The notes beneath the pieces were generated by a model. The model did no database searches, was not told the DNA's origin, and worked only from the letters and a program-made list of their open reading frames with translations. This document shows positions 17,000 through 25,738 of a DNA stretch of 64,000 nucleotides, in pieces; the stretch's first letter is position 1, and every line of letters begins with the position of its first letter. A program made the translations under genes and the position numbers. The DNA comes from Lachnospiraceae bacterium. Its GTDB lineage: Bacteria > Bacillota > Clostridia > Lachnospirales > Lachnospiraceae. The stretch lies in NCBI GenBank assembly GCA_910574865.1, contig CAJTDN010000001.1:403975-467974 (forward strand), given 5' to 3'.

Positions 17000-17750
17000 T
17001 TATTTCAATTTGATTTCTACTTTGTAATATTTCAAAAAATATGGTAGCGTCGGTGTACAGAAGGCAACACGGTCGATGAAGGGCATATTTCCCCTCTTTC
17101 GTCGTTACTTTCACTCCGCGTACGTCCTTGTACGCGTCGCTCAAGTGCCTTGAAAGGGGGGAAATATGCCTCTTCACGACTCTGCGACCTCACCCATAGG
17201 GATTTCAAGGGTTTTCAAGGAAGATGAATGAGGCGTACAAGGACGTACGCCGATTGAAGATGACGCTGAAAACCCTTGAAATCACATGGGCTGAGGCGTG
17301 TTGCCCTCTGTACACCGACGCTACAAACAAAAGAGCCCCTATTATCAAAATCCCCCAACCAATATATGTTCCTTGATTTTCAGGATAAAGATAATTTATA
17401 GCTAAATGAACTGGACATAGAATAATTGCAATCACTCCCCATAATATTTCCAATTTTCTTTTCATCTTGTTTGCTTGCTCTTTTTGTTTCTGTAATTCCA
17501 CTAAATTTTGTTCTGCCTTTTTCTGATAATTTTCCATTATAATCCTTTCTCCTGATAACAATTCGTTTACATTTATTCCAAGAATGTCACACAGCTCCAT
17601 CATTATCGATACATCTGGACAGCTTTTTCCCGTTTCCCATTTTGAAACCGCCCTATTACTAATGTTAAGCTTTTCTGCCAGCTGTAACTGAGTAAGATTT
17701 TTTTCTTTACGACATTCAGCAATAAATTTTCCAATTTTTTCTTGATTCAT
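17000..17750 (-). pseudogene. XRE family membrane-anchored regulator split by a MITE
   Basis: The gene starts at 17750 with AGGAGG 6 bases upstream and encodes a helix-turn-helix (FIAECRKEKNLTQLQLAEKL, then ISNRAVSKWETGKSCPDVS). A coiled linker follows (about 70-95), then two hydrophobic segments ending in ILIIGALLFV. At that Val codon (GTA) the 279-bp MITE begins. Removing the element and one TA joins the frame to CCA TAT TTT, giving LLFVPYFLKYYKVEIKLK and a stop at 17000-17002. That is a sensible basic cytoplasmic tail after the membrane segment. As it stands, translation runs into the element and ends at 17205 after 181 codons, so the DNA-binding part may still be made. Confidence 0.8.
17045..17323. 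mobile_element. MITE copy 1 (27-bp inverted ends, TA target)
   Basis: A 279-bp element including both flanking TA. The ends are 27-bp inverted repeats (TAGCGTCGGTGTACAGA, then GGCAACACG) with one mismatch. Inside are two long hairpin arms: GGCATATTTCCCC with its partner, and GATTTCAAGGGTTTTCA with its exact complement. Each encloses a smaller stem (CGCGTAC/GTACGCG and GGCGTAC/GTACGCC). No transposase is encoded. It matches the copy at 53268-53546 with six differences. TA duplication and inverted ends point to an IS630/Tc1-mariner-type partner transposase elsewhere. Confidence 0.9.
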
Positions 17751-17804
17751 TTCTTACCTCCTAGTTTTATCATACATAATAAGCATTTTTTTGGAAGGAA
17801 CTAT

Positions 17805-17827
17805 TGGTTGATTCTCTAATTCAACCA
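17805..17827. promoter_or_regulatory. Possible operator upstream of the XRE gene
   Basis: TGGTTGA (17805-17811) and TCAACCA (17821-17827) form a 7-bp inverted repeat with a 9-base spacer, 55 bases upstream of the XRE start. Autoregulation by such proteins is common, but nothing else supports the site. Confidence 0.3.
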
Positions 17828-17885
17828 TCAGTTGACTACTAGTACATCGAATAATTAATGCCGGCTATTCTTTATCTTTTTTTGC

Positions 17886-18008
17886 CTATAGTTTTTTGTC
17901 AAACATTTCAATGTGATATTTTAAGCGCATAATTTCATCATCTATCTGTCGGCAAATAATAACCACTTGTAACTTTTCTTTTATATGTTCAATAATCTGA
18001 ATATCCAT
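17886..18008 (-). CDS. Small protein of 40 residues, unknown
   Basis: An ATG at 18008 preceded by GAGGTGACAA opens 40 codons: MDIQIIEHIKEKLQVVIICR, then QIDDEIMRLKYHIEMFDKKL. The peptide is charged and likely all helical. The ribosome site and composition favour a real gene. I do not recognise a family; short anti-regulator or phosphatase-type peptides of this size exist, but no diagnostic motif is visible. It lies upstream of the split XRE regulator on the same strand. Confidence 0.45.
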   Translation of the reverse strand: MDIQIIEHIKEKLQVVIICRQIDDEIMRLKYHIEMFDKKL

Positions 18009-18095
18009 TTGTCACCTCTAACACAATTATAAACACCTATACTGCCTTTATCAAGATTCTAATGCGGAAGGTACGAATACATGCACTAAGATTCC

Positions 18096-18130
18096 AGAAA
18101 AAAGCGACAGAGATTTAACCCTCTGCCGCT
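18096..18130 (-). terminator. Rho-independent terminator (minus)
   Basis: In minus orientation AGCGgCAGAG faces CTCTGtCGCT with one internal mismatch, followed by TTTTTTCT. It ends transcription coming from the GH3 gene or its remnant neighbour. Confidence 0.65.
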
Positions 18131-18234
18131 GTATTACCTATGTGTAAATAATTTCCTCGTTCACAATCTCCCTCGTGAAAATCATGTGACCGCCGTATTT
18201 GCCCCATACCTGCCCCATTTTCATTTCCGGGCAA

Positions 18235-18277
18235 GAAAAAAGTGCCGGAAACCGTTGATTTTACGGCATCCGGCACA
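18235..18277 (-). terminator. Rho-independent terminator downstream of GH3
   Basis: In minus orientation GTGCCGG-atg-CCGT faces ACGG-ttt-CCGGCAC, and the stem is followed by TTTTTTCTT. It lies about 200 bases past the GH3 stop codon. Confidence 0.8.
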
Positions 18278-18280
18278 AGG

Positions 18281-18474
18281 TGTACAATTTCATGCCCATG
18301 TAGGGCACATCCTCAATCGTATTTATAGTGATATCGGAAGTATCATCACGGGAGGTTCCATGAATGGCGTTATAAAGCGATAATGTCCATTTTTATTTTC
18401 CTCACGGCCAAATATAAAACTAAACAAACGTGACTTGTACTCACGGCTGATGAAATCTGACGTGCGGTATACAA
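18281..18474 (-). pseudogene. Remnant of an Rpn/PD-(D/E)XK transposase-like protein
   Basis: Directly after the GH3 stop the minus strand reads REYKSRLFSFIFGREENK. After a one-base deletion at an A-rich spot it continues as KWTLSLYNAIHGTSRDDTSD and TIEDVPYMGMK. This is the N-terminal part of the Rpn family (recombination-promoting nuclease, PF12784-like) common in Lachnospiraceae. There is no start codon, the frame is broken, and the rest is missing before the terminator at 18277. Confidence 0.65.
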
Positions 18475-20940
18475 TCACCATACCTCAACTTCCGCGTAAA
18501 ACGCCCGCTCGCGCCCCTCTATCCACGCGTCCCTACCAATCATGAACGCGTCCGCCAGACGTATGTCTTCCGACGAGCTTCCCACCTGCACCTCGATTTC
18601 ACCCTTCTCGATTTTCCACTTCATCTCACGGTCGAGGAACGCCGTCTGGCTGGCCCGCACGGTAAAGCGGACCGTCCGCTTCTCGCCCGTCTTCAAGTGC
18701 ACGCGCGAAAATCCCGCCAGTTCCTTGACCGGCCTGGACACGCTGGCAAATGAATCACGCAAATAAAGCTGCACGACCTCGTCCCCATCATATTTTCCCG
18801 TATTTTCCACGGTTAATTCCACGACGGCCGCCCCCAGCGGGTCGATTTCCAAAGCAGGGGCCGCGCCGCTTTTCGCGCCTCGATTTAAATCCATTGTTTT
18901 CACGTCAGCCGCGGACAATTTCAAATCCTTGTATTCGAACGTCGTGTAAGACAGCCCGTGCCCGAAGAAATAGCGCGGCGTGTGCGGCATGTCCACGTAA
19001 TCCTTGAAGCCGATGCTCTCGCCCTGGTGCCATGCGGAGCCGTTCGGATGATTGTAATAAATCGGAACCTGCCCGGCGTTCCTGGCCACGGACACCGGCA
19101 GTTTCCCGCCCGGGTTGTACTCGCCCAAAAGTACCTCGGCAATCGCCTCCGCCCCCGTTTCCGCCGGATTCCACGCCTCCAAAATCGCGTCAAGGCACTC
19201 GTCCGCCGCGTCGCTGGAAATCGGCCGGCCATTGAAATGCACGCCGACCAGCGGCTTGCCAAGCTTCGCCGCCGCACGGATGAACGCGTCCTGGCAAACG
19301 GGCAGGTTGATGTCGGTCGCGTCCACACCCTCGCCCATCGAGGCCACGGAACACGAGCCGTGCTTGCCGCCCAGCGTCATGAGCACGACATCGGCATCCT
19401 TCGCCGCCACAAGCGCCTCGTCGATATGGGAGAGGTCGTCCCCGGCAATCGCGTAGCCATAAGAATAGGTAATCTCCACTCCCGGCAATTTTTCCCGCAG
19501 CACTTCCAAGAGACTTTTGCACTTCGGCTTGATGTGGCGCAAAACGGCGTCAAATTCCTCCGTCTCGTCACTCTGGATCTGCGTCCCCGGCACGGTCAGC
19601 ATCTGCTTTCCCTCCACACTGCCCGATTTTAACCCGGCAATGGAATTGGCCACGGCATGGACGGCCTCCTCCATGCTCACGTGCGTGTACCCGCCGAAGA
19701 AAATGCGGGCGTTGGCGGCATGCGTCCCGACCACCGCGATTTTTTTCACACCCTTCGCAAGCGGCAACACGCCGTTATTTTTCAAGAGCACCATGGACTC
19801 CAACGCGGATTGCTTCGTGATTTTCATGTCTTCTTTGCCGACAAAATCTTCCCGCAACGCCTCCCCGTCGAGCGCGAACGGGTGCTCGAAAAGCCCCATG
19901 CGAAACTTCGCCCGCAACACGCGCAGCACGGCGCGGTCTAGCACCTCCATGTCTGCCCGGCCATCCGCGAACCACGCCTTCAATTCGTCATTGTATGCCT
20001 CACGGCTGGGAAGCTCCACGTCCACTCCGGCCTCCATGCTCATTTTCCCGGCTTCCTCCAACGTCTCGCTGGCATGCTGGGCGTTATACACGTTGGCAAC
20101 GGAACTATAGTCCGCTACCACGACCCCGTCAAACCCCATCTCGTCGCGCAAAAGCCCGGTCAATATTTTCCGCGAGGAAGACAACGGTTCTCCGTTCAAG
20201 GAGCAATAGCACGGCATCACGCCCCGCAAATTCGCTTTGGCAATCGCCGCCTGGAACGGTTTCCCATATACCTCGTCAAGCAACCGGTCGCCGATTTCCG
20301 CGTTCGCCCCATGGATGCCCCCGTAAGAGCCGTGGAATCCAAGGAAATGCTTCGCCACCGACTCGGCCTTGCGTCCCGCGACCTCCTGCTCCTGGATTCC
20401 CTTCGTATACGCGCATCCCATCGCCGCCGCCAACGTAGGATCCTCGCCATACGTCTCCCCCTGCCGTCCCATCCGGGAATCACGGGAAATGTCCAGCACG
20501 GGGGCAAGCACCTGCGTGATGCCGCAAGCCAGTTCCTGACGACCGACCACGTTCGCCACCTTCTCTTCCAATTCGGGATTCCACGACGACCCACGCCCAA
20601 TTCCCGACGGGAAGCTGGTCGAATCCTGGATGAACGCCCCGCACAAGCCTTCCATGTGAAACGCCGCCGGTATCCCGTGTTCACTGTTTTTCAACACCAT
20701 TTCCTGCGCCTTGCGCTGCCATCCCACCACTTCTTCCAACGTTTCCATCTCGCGCATCCACAAGGTGCTAACCTGGCCGATGCCATGCTCGCAAGCCTTT
20801 TCCATCCCGTCCTCATGGCCCGGAACCAGCCACATCCCGCAAACCTGTGCCATCTTCTCGTCCAGGCTCATTTTCCCAAGCAAGTCCTTTGCCCTCTCGT
20901 CCGGTGACAGTGCCGGGTTCAAATATTTTTCCATTTCCAT
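18475..20940 (-). CDS. Glycoside hydrolase family 3 beta-glycosidase
   Basis: An 821-residue GH3 enzyme with the full three-part layout. The N-terminal barrel covers about 1-350 (QGETYGEDPTLAAAMG near 160, KHFLGFHG at 197, nucleophile Asp277 in VVVADYSS). The C-terminal alpha/beta domain covers about 380-640 (LLKNNGVLPLAKGVKKIAVV) and a fibronectin-III-like domain covers about 700-800. No signal peptide is seen, so it acts on imported oligosaccharides in the cytoplasm. Family members release terminal beta-glucose, beta-xylose or similar sugars. It is followed 106 bases downstream of a GH43-like gene on the same strand, suggesting a shared plant- or mucin-glycan role. Confidence 0.93.
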   Translation of the reverse strand: MEMEKYLNPALSPDERAKDLLGKMSLDEKMAQVCGMWLVPGHEDGMEKACEHGIGQVSTLWMREMETLEEVVGWQRKAQEMVLKNSEHGIPAAFHMEGLCGAFIQDSTSFPSGIGRGSSWNPELEEKVANVVGRQELACGITQVLAPVLDISRDSRMGRQGETYGEDPTLAAAMGCAYTKGIQEQEVAGRKAESVAKHFLGFHGSYGGIHGANAEIGDRLLDEVYGKPFQAAIAKANLRGVMPCYCSLNGEPLSSSRKILTGLLRDEMGFDGVVVADYSSVANVYNAQHASETLEEAGKMSMEAGVDVELPSREAYNDELKAWFADGRADMEVLDRAVLRVLRAKFRMGLFEHPFALDGEALREDFVGKEDMKITKQSALESMVLLKNNGVLPLAKGVKKIAVVGTHAANARIFFGGYTHVSMEEAVHAVANSIAGLKSGSVEGKQMLTVPGTQIQSDETEEFDAVLRHIKPKCKSLLEVLREKLPGVEITYSYGYAIAGDDLSHIDEALVAAKDADVVLMTLGGKHGSCSVASMGEGVDATDINLPVCQDAFIRAAAKLGKPLVGVHFNGRPISSDAADECLDAILEAWNPAETGAEAIAEVLLGEYNPGGKLPVSVARNAGQVPIYYNHPNGSAWHQGESIGFKDYVDMPHTPRYFFGHGLSYTTFEYKDLKLSAADVKTMDLNRGAKSGAAPALEIDPLGAAVVELTVENTGKYDGDEVVQLYLRDSFASVSRPVKELAGFSRVHLKTGEKRTVRFTVRASQTAFLDREMKWKIEKGEIEVQVGSSSEDIRLADAFMIGRDAWIEGRERAFYAEVEVW

Positions 20941-21046
20941 GTCCCGCCTTTCCTAAATCCTTTTCCTATACGTCTTTCCTAATCTCACGCCCTCATTGCC
21001 AACCTGTTTTTCCGTATGCACGCCAGACTAGCCGCCGCAAGCGCTC

Positions 21047-22096
21047 CTACTCGTAATCCTCGATTTTCCACTCGTCCTTCCAGTCCAGATATGCCATTTC
21101 CCCGTCGAACCGAAACGGTAACCACACGTAATCGGCAATCGACGTATTGCGCGCCGAGTCATTGCCAAACTTCGGGGCAAGCACGCGCTCGCCCGTAAAA
21201 TCCGGGTCGAACAGCTTCGCGAACTCTGCCGCATATTCCTCGTATTTCCAATCCATATGCCCCGGCAGCCATCGGTCAGCCACCGCCACGTACAAGTCCT
21301 TCTTCCCCGCCACCTTGAACACGGACGACACCTGCGAATGGTACGAAGTGTGACTTTCATCCTGCGGGTGCGGATCGCCAAGCACCTTAAACGGCCCGTG
21401 CCACGTGTCGGCAACCGCCACTTCGGACGGGTTCGGCATGTAGCCGGTCGTGCCCGACGTAATCAAATAATGCTTTCCCCTCCGATAAAAATGTGCCGTC
21501 GCCTCCCGCACGTACGGCGGGGAAACATGCGGGAAATGCGTGCTGTAATATCCTGTCACGTCCGTGTAGTCCGCCGTCAGGTCGGCACAAATTGTCTCCG
21601 AATGCACCCGCTCAAAATAATAATACGCCTTCCCGTCCGGCGCCACCGCCAGGTCAAAATCCCCCGCGCTCATGTTAAGCGGCTTTAAATTCTCCCTCAC
21701 GACCGTGTATGGGCCGAGAATGGAATCCGCCGTCAGCACCGTTTCCGTCTGCTCGCCGCTTCGCCGCATGATTTTCAGCCAGCAGACGAACTTTTTCGTG
21801 TCCTCATTATAAATAATGTGCGGCCTATCCATCATCTGTTTCGGGTGCAGGCCGGAATCCTCGTTTGTCAAATCCGGCCCGATAATCAGCCCCTTGTCCT
21901 CCCAATTGTACAAGTCCGTCGAGGCATAACAACGCACGCCCCAATGCCAGCATGCCCCGTCCCCCACGGTCTTTTCCTTGTTTTCCCCATACCAATAATA
22001 CACCCCGTCGATATACATGACAGAGCCGCCGTGCGCCTGGATGCGCTTCCCCTCCGTGTCCAGCCACACCTGGCCGGGTCTGATTGAATGATACAT
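21047..22096 (-). CDS. Glycoside hydrolase family 43-like protein
   Basis: A 349-residue five-bladed propeller enzyme. Its start IQAHGGSVMYIDGVYYWYGE (about 18-37) is typical of GH43 subgroups related to exo-beta-1,3-galactanases. MSAGDFDLAVAPDGKAYYYF (about 142-161) carries the likely second acidic residue, and REATAHFYRRGKHYLITSG follows. AGGAGGG precedes the ATG at 22096. No signal peptide is present, so the substrate is probably an imported oligosaccharide. The linkage specificity is inferred from the N-terminal motif only. It is first in a pair with the GH3 gene, behind a leader that contains a repeated hairpin. Confidence 0.85.
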   Translation of the reverse strand: MYHSIRPGQVWLDTEGKRIQAHGGSVMYIDGVYYWYGENKEKTVGDGACWHWGVRCYASTDLYNWEDKGLIIGPDLTNEDSGLHPKQMMDRPHIIYNEDTKKFVCWLKIMRRSGEQTETVLTADSILGPYTVVRENLKPLNMSAGDFDLAVAPDGKAYYYFERVHSETICADLTADYTDVTGYYSTHFPHVSPPYVREATAHFYRRGKHYLITSGTTGYMPNPSEVAVADTWHGPFKVLGDPHPQDESHTSYHSQVSSVFKVAGKKDLYVAVADRWLPGHMDWKYEEYAAEFAKLFDPDFTGERVLAPKFGNDSARNTSIADYVWLPFRFDGEMAYLDWKDEWKIEDYE

Positions 22097-22117
22097 GACC
22101 TTTCCCTCCTGCTATGA

Positions 22118-22330
22118 GCACTTGCAATGAGCACTTAGTGCCTGTATTTTAGGCACTTACGTACGAATGCACTCCGCGCGCCTTGGCGAGGTCCTTCCGA
22201 GCCTAGCCAAGCGGAGTTTCCTCTCCCTAAACTTACGTGTGAATGTACCCCACGAGCCTAATCGCACGGAATTTCCTATGTTCACGCTTACGTGCGAATA
22301 TCGACACCCACTATAACAGAAAAAAGCCGA
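22118..22330. repeat. Dispersed repeat A, copy 1, with a stem-loop
   Basis: The core GAGCACTTAGTGC, then ACTTACGTRCGAATG, CTTGGCRAGG, CGAGCCTAG and CGGAGTTTCC recur at 24401-24545. A stem-loop at 22137-22157 (AGTGCCT, loop GTATTTT, AGGCACT) is matched in the other copy by AGTGCTT/AAGCACT, a compensated base-pair change. This copy lies just upstream of the GH43 start. Confidence 0.7.
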
Positions 22331-22333
22331 ACT

Positions 22334-23761
22334 GCATAGTAACAAATTCGACTTTTCAAGCAAGAATTCCGATTTATATGGCATACCGAAAGGCAAAACA
22401 TTCGCCACGTCGTTCATGAAGCGGTTCATATATTTCAAATCACTTTGTAGCAGGGCCTTCTTGAAATTGCCGTAGGAAGAGAGGTTTGCCGAAAACCAAC
22501 CGGAAACCATCTTTCGAAACATGAACAGCGTTTCATTGTTCGTAATCTTCAATTGATACCTGGATTCGCCGGAATCCATCAGGTACTGCATGCTTACTGG
22601 TTTCAAATATCCGCTTGCCATGAGGAGGCTAAAGACGGCCCCCAGCGTATCCTCCAATTGTTCAAAAATGATTTGTCCATCAAAAATCACTTCCAGAGCC
22701 TTTCCCGCAAGAAGGTCTTCCAACTGCATTTTCAACTCCGCATCGCCTTGCCTAAACAACTTGGAAACCAATGCATTGGAACTGGTGTCACCCCAATACA
22801 TCCCATACCTTTTCGAATCTAAATATTTCGTGATCGACCACGGATTATAAATGTCCTTATGACCTCCGAAAACAAATCCGTCATACCAAAACTTCACCGT
22901 TTCTTTTTCGCTCGAAAGCCCGCGCTCGTCCAATGCACGAAAAGCCTCTTCCTCCGTAAAACCGAAGGCCGTGCAATATTTTTCCGAGGTCGTGGTCACG
23001 ACCTCCAAATTGTTTAAATCTGAAAAGAGAGATTCTTTGCTCACCTGGGTGATGCCGGTCAACATGGCACGATACAAGTACTCGTTCGTCTTAAACGTGT
23101 TATTGAACAGTTCACGGATGAACGCCACCATTTCCCTCCAATAACCGTACACATATGCCTCCTGCAGCGGCGTGTCGTACTCGTCTAGGAAAATGAGAAC
23201 CTTCTTGCCATAATAGCGTTCCAAATACATGGATAATTGATTTATTGCCGACGTTACAAATTGAAGGTCAATTCTTTTGTCAGGAGAAGACTTGTTTGTA
23301 TAATTCTGAAATTCATCATAGTCTTCTTTTTCTTCCATACTAAGGGTATCACTCTTCTTCAAGTACTTGTGCGCTTCACAGGTATTTGCGATGGCCTTCA
23401 CGATGCCGTTTACGGCACCTTGAAAATGATTGGCTTTCACGCCCGCAAAGCTTATGGAAATAACCGGCCAGGTTCCCTGCATCTTTCAGTATTCTTCCTC
23501 GTTCCAGATAGAAAGCCCCTCGAACAAGTCCCCCCTTTGAGAGAACGTCGCGGAAAAGAAACAATTCAACATGTTGAGGTTCAACGTCTTGCCAAAACGG
23601 CGCGGACGGGTAATCAACGTCACGTCATCGTTCCGCTCCCACCATTCCTTGATAAAATTCGTCTTATCCACGTAAAAGCATTTCGTCATCCTGAGCTTTT
23701 CAAAGCTTTGCGTACCAATGGATATCTGGGGAATCATCTCTTCACGCTCCTTTTCTATCAC
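22334..23761 (-). pseudogene. AAA-ATPase/DUF1703 nuclease gene with a nonsense codon and lost 3' end
   Basis: The gene opens at 23761 (IPQISIGTQSFEKLRMTKCF), with a Walker-A-like RPRRFGKTLNLNML. At codon 92 an in-frame TGA (23486-23488) falls where the context EEEY-x-KMQGTWPVI expects Trp, so a TGG-to-TGA change is likely. The rest is intact up to PYKSEFLLEKSNLL and includes KVLIFLDEYDTPLQEAYVYG and MLTGITQVSKESLFS. The C-terminal PD-(D/E)XK nuclease domain is then replaced by dispersed repeat sequence. Relatives (PF09820 plus PF08011) are common, poorly understood proteins of gut Firmicutes. Confidence 0.85.
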
Positions 23762-23813
23762 TTATAAAATTTCCGGATACTCTTCCGTTCCAATCATCGT
23801 GTTGAAGTTCTCG

Positions 23814-24380
23814 CTAACGTGCCATTTCCGCCAGCTTCATTCCCATCACGATTTCCTGCTTCTTTTTTTCAAGCGCCGTAAAACCATACTTTTGATAAAA
23901 CTTCTGCCCATTTTCATTGTCGCCTCCTACCGAGAGCATCAGCCCCGGCACGTTCATTTCCGCCAAATGCGCACGCAACGCATCAATTAATTTCGTGCCC
24001 AGCCCCTGCCGCTGGTACTTTTCGTCAATGTCAATGTGCAAATGTGCCGGATACTGTCCGGCGAACGGCCGCAGGCCGTCAATGGTGCCTTTGCCCAGCA
24101 TCTTCGTCACGGGATTATTGCTTTTCTTCATGTACAGTTCCGTAAATTTCTCCTCCCATGTCATGAAGTCCGCAGCACACAAGACGTATCCCACCGCCTC
24201 GTCCTCTTCGTTTACTGCCACGAAGCAATGCTGCGGCTCCTGCTCGATATAATAATGGCAGAACACTGTCAAAAGCACCCGTTTCATCATGCCGCCCGAC
24301 AACGGCCCTGGTGCCGTTTTGACACAGACGCGCTCGACCCGCTCCCGGTCCTTCTCCTGATAATTTCGAATTTTAATCAC
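23814..24380 (-). CDS. GNAT family N-acetyltransferase
   Basis: A 188-residue acetyltransferase starting at a GTG (24380) with GGGAAG upstream; an upstream in-frame start would lie in repeat sequence. The acetyl-CoA-binding segment is IDEKYQRQGLGTKLIDAL (about 128-145, the Q/RxxGxG/A motif). VPGLMLSVGGDNENGQKFYQ and YGFTALEKKKQEI close the fold. The first third, with PHLHIDI-like acid residues, is longer than in minimal GNATs. The substrate is unknown. The gene stands alone behind repeat A. Confidence 0.85.
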   Translation of the reverse strand: MIKIRNYQEKDRERVERVCVKTAPGPLSGGMMKRVLLTVFCHYYIEQEPQHCFVAVNEEDEAVGYVLCAADFMTWEEKFTELYMKKSNNPVTKMLGKGTIDGLRPFAGQYPAHLHIDIDEKYQRQGLGTKLIDALRAHLAEMNVPGLMLSVGGDNENGQKFYQKYGFTALEKKKQEIVMGMKLAEMAR

Positions 24381-24400
24381 TTTTTCACTTCCCTTACACT

Positions 24401-24545
24401 GAGCACTTAGTGCTTGTCTTTTAAGCACTTACGTGCGAATGTAGTTGTCTGACCACTTGGCAAGGTTCTTTCGAGCCTAGTGGCAGAGCAACTTCCTTGA
24501 CACTAGTCATGCGGAGTTTCCCCCACATTACGAAAACCGAATTTC
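24401..24545. repeat. Dispersed repeat A, copy 2, with a stem-loop
   Basis: Second copy of the repeat at 22118. The stem-loop at 24409-24429 is AGTGCTT, loop GTCTTTT, AAGCACT. It sits directly upstream of the GNAT start, just as copy 1 sits upstream of GH43. Confidence 0.7.
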
Positions 24546-24547
24546 CT

Positions 24548-24800
24548 TCACCTATATAAGCCCCGTTCCCTCATATTGCAAATACAGCACCTTGCGCCAC
24601 GGCGTTTCATTCCCTCGGAAAATTCAACGCCAACCGGGCATAAAAATCTTCCAGTATAAGCCTTGCATTTAGCGCATGGTAAACTCTGACTCCAAAAATT
24701 TTCTTTCCAAAGTTTCTGACGCATCTGCGGAAATTTCTTTTTCAAAAGTCTGCTGCTTGCACTTTTATAGGCGTTTATGAATCTCCCTACTACCTGATTT
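24548..24800 (-). pseudogene. IS200/IS605-type TnpA remnant
   Basis: The minus strand reads VVGRFINAYKSASSRLLKKK, then FPQMRQKLWKENFWSQS. This is the C-terminal block of the Y1 transposase TnpA, which normally reads VNxxKSxSSRxxKKEFP and KLWKEYFWSQS. After that the frame drifts into unrelated codons, and the N-terminus with the catalytic HUH is absent. It is a dead fragment 37 bases downstream of the MgtC gene. Confidence 0.7.
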
Positions 24801-24836
24801 ACAATGAAAAAGGGGATGAAAACAAGCGAAAGCCTC

Positions 24837-25538
24837 TTAGCTCTGTAAATCTTCCGTCGTATACTTTACGCATCTGACTTCCTCCATGTTTCCCAGTGTG
24901 CGTAACACCTCTTCTTTTTTATTCCTTCCCATGTCGTGCACGGAAAGCACCACCTTTTGAAACTCACTTTTTTTCTTTTTCGCCACGGAAACGCTTTCAA
25001 TTTTCAACCCCATTTTTTCTATTTTTTGTATGACGGTTTCCGCGGCCGCCGTCGTCCTCGTTTCCATGTACAAATGAAACTGCACGTTTTCAGGCATCAA
25101 TTTTTGTTCCCAGCCTTTCACCCAGGTCAATACAATCATCTCCACCATCGTCGCGACAACCGCCACAAAGTAAAAACCGACTCCCAACGCCAATCCAATA
25201 CAAGCCGAAGCCCACAATCCGGCCGCCGTGGTCAATCCCCTTACCTTTTCCTTGTCGGAGATGATGCTCCCCGCCCCCAAAAATCCAATACCGCTAACTA
25301 CCTGCGCGCCCAAACGGGTAGGATCCCCCGTCCCGTAACGCTCATATATGTATTGACCCGTCAGCATTACCACCGTCGCGCCGATGCAGACCAATATATG
25401 GGTTCGCATGCCCGCCGGTTGCCCGATTTTCGCCCTGTTCAATCCAATCAGGCTTCCGGCAATGGTTGCCATGAAAATACGGATGAGAACAGACGCAAAG
25501 TTTAACTGATCCAAATAATTCAAAACATCGTTTACCAT
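24837..25538 (-). CDS. MgtC/SapB family membrane protein
   Basis: A 233-residue protein. Residues 15-140 contain four to five membrane segments with the family motifs IAGSLIGLNRAKIGQPAGMR, THILVCIGA, GIGFLGAGSII and LTTAAGLWASACIGLALG. Residues 150-233 form a soluble ACT-like tail. MgtC proteins help cells grow at low Mg2+ and modulate the ATP synthase or membrane potential in other bacteria. The role here is by family only. It has its own promoter (25572-25600) and is transcribed away from the phosphatase gene. Confidence 0.9.
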   Translation of the reverse strand: MVNDVLNYLDQLNFASVLIRIFMATIAGSLIGLNRAKIGQPAGMRTHILVCIGATVVMLTGQYIYERYGTGDPTRLGAQVVSGIGFLGAGSIISDKEKVRGLTTAAGLWASACIGLALGVGFYFVAVVATMVEMIVLTWVKGWEQKLMPENVQFHLYMETRTTAAAETVIQKIEKMGLKIESVSVAKKKKSEFQKVVLSVHDMGRNKKEEVLRTLGNMEEVRCVKYTTEDLQS

Positions 25539-25571
25539 TTCCCTGCATCCCCTTGTTTAATTTGTAGCGTA

Positions 25572-25600
25572 ATTATCGCAAATAAGTTAAAACATGTCAA
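25572..25600 (-). promoter_or_regulatory. Promoter of the MgtC gene
   Basis: In minus orientation TTGACA (25595-25600) and GATAAT (25572-25577) are 17 bases apart, ending about 34 bases before the start codon. Confidence 0.8.
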
Positions 25601-25679
25601 TATTTTCTTCTCCGTTACTTTTCACCAATTCTCTTTTTGGTAAAACTTACTCGTCAGGGCTGCCTTGGCGACCGGTTCA

Positions 25680-25708
25680 TTGACAAATGGTAGAAAAAAA
25701 GGTATACT
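25680..25708 (+). promoter_or_regulatory. Promoter of the tyrosine phosphatase gene
   Basis: TTGACA (25680-25685), a 17-base spacer and TATACT (25703-25708) lie about 30 bases upstream of the ATG, with GGAGG between. Confidence 0.8.
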
Positions 25709-25738
25709 GTTCGAAAATGAGATGGAGGATGGCAAAGA

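Noticed and set aside
17051..17323. Short basic ORFs inside both MITE copies
   Set aside because: They lie on the hairpin arms, lack ribosome sites, and change with frame; the element is non-coding.
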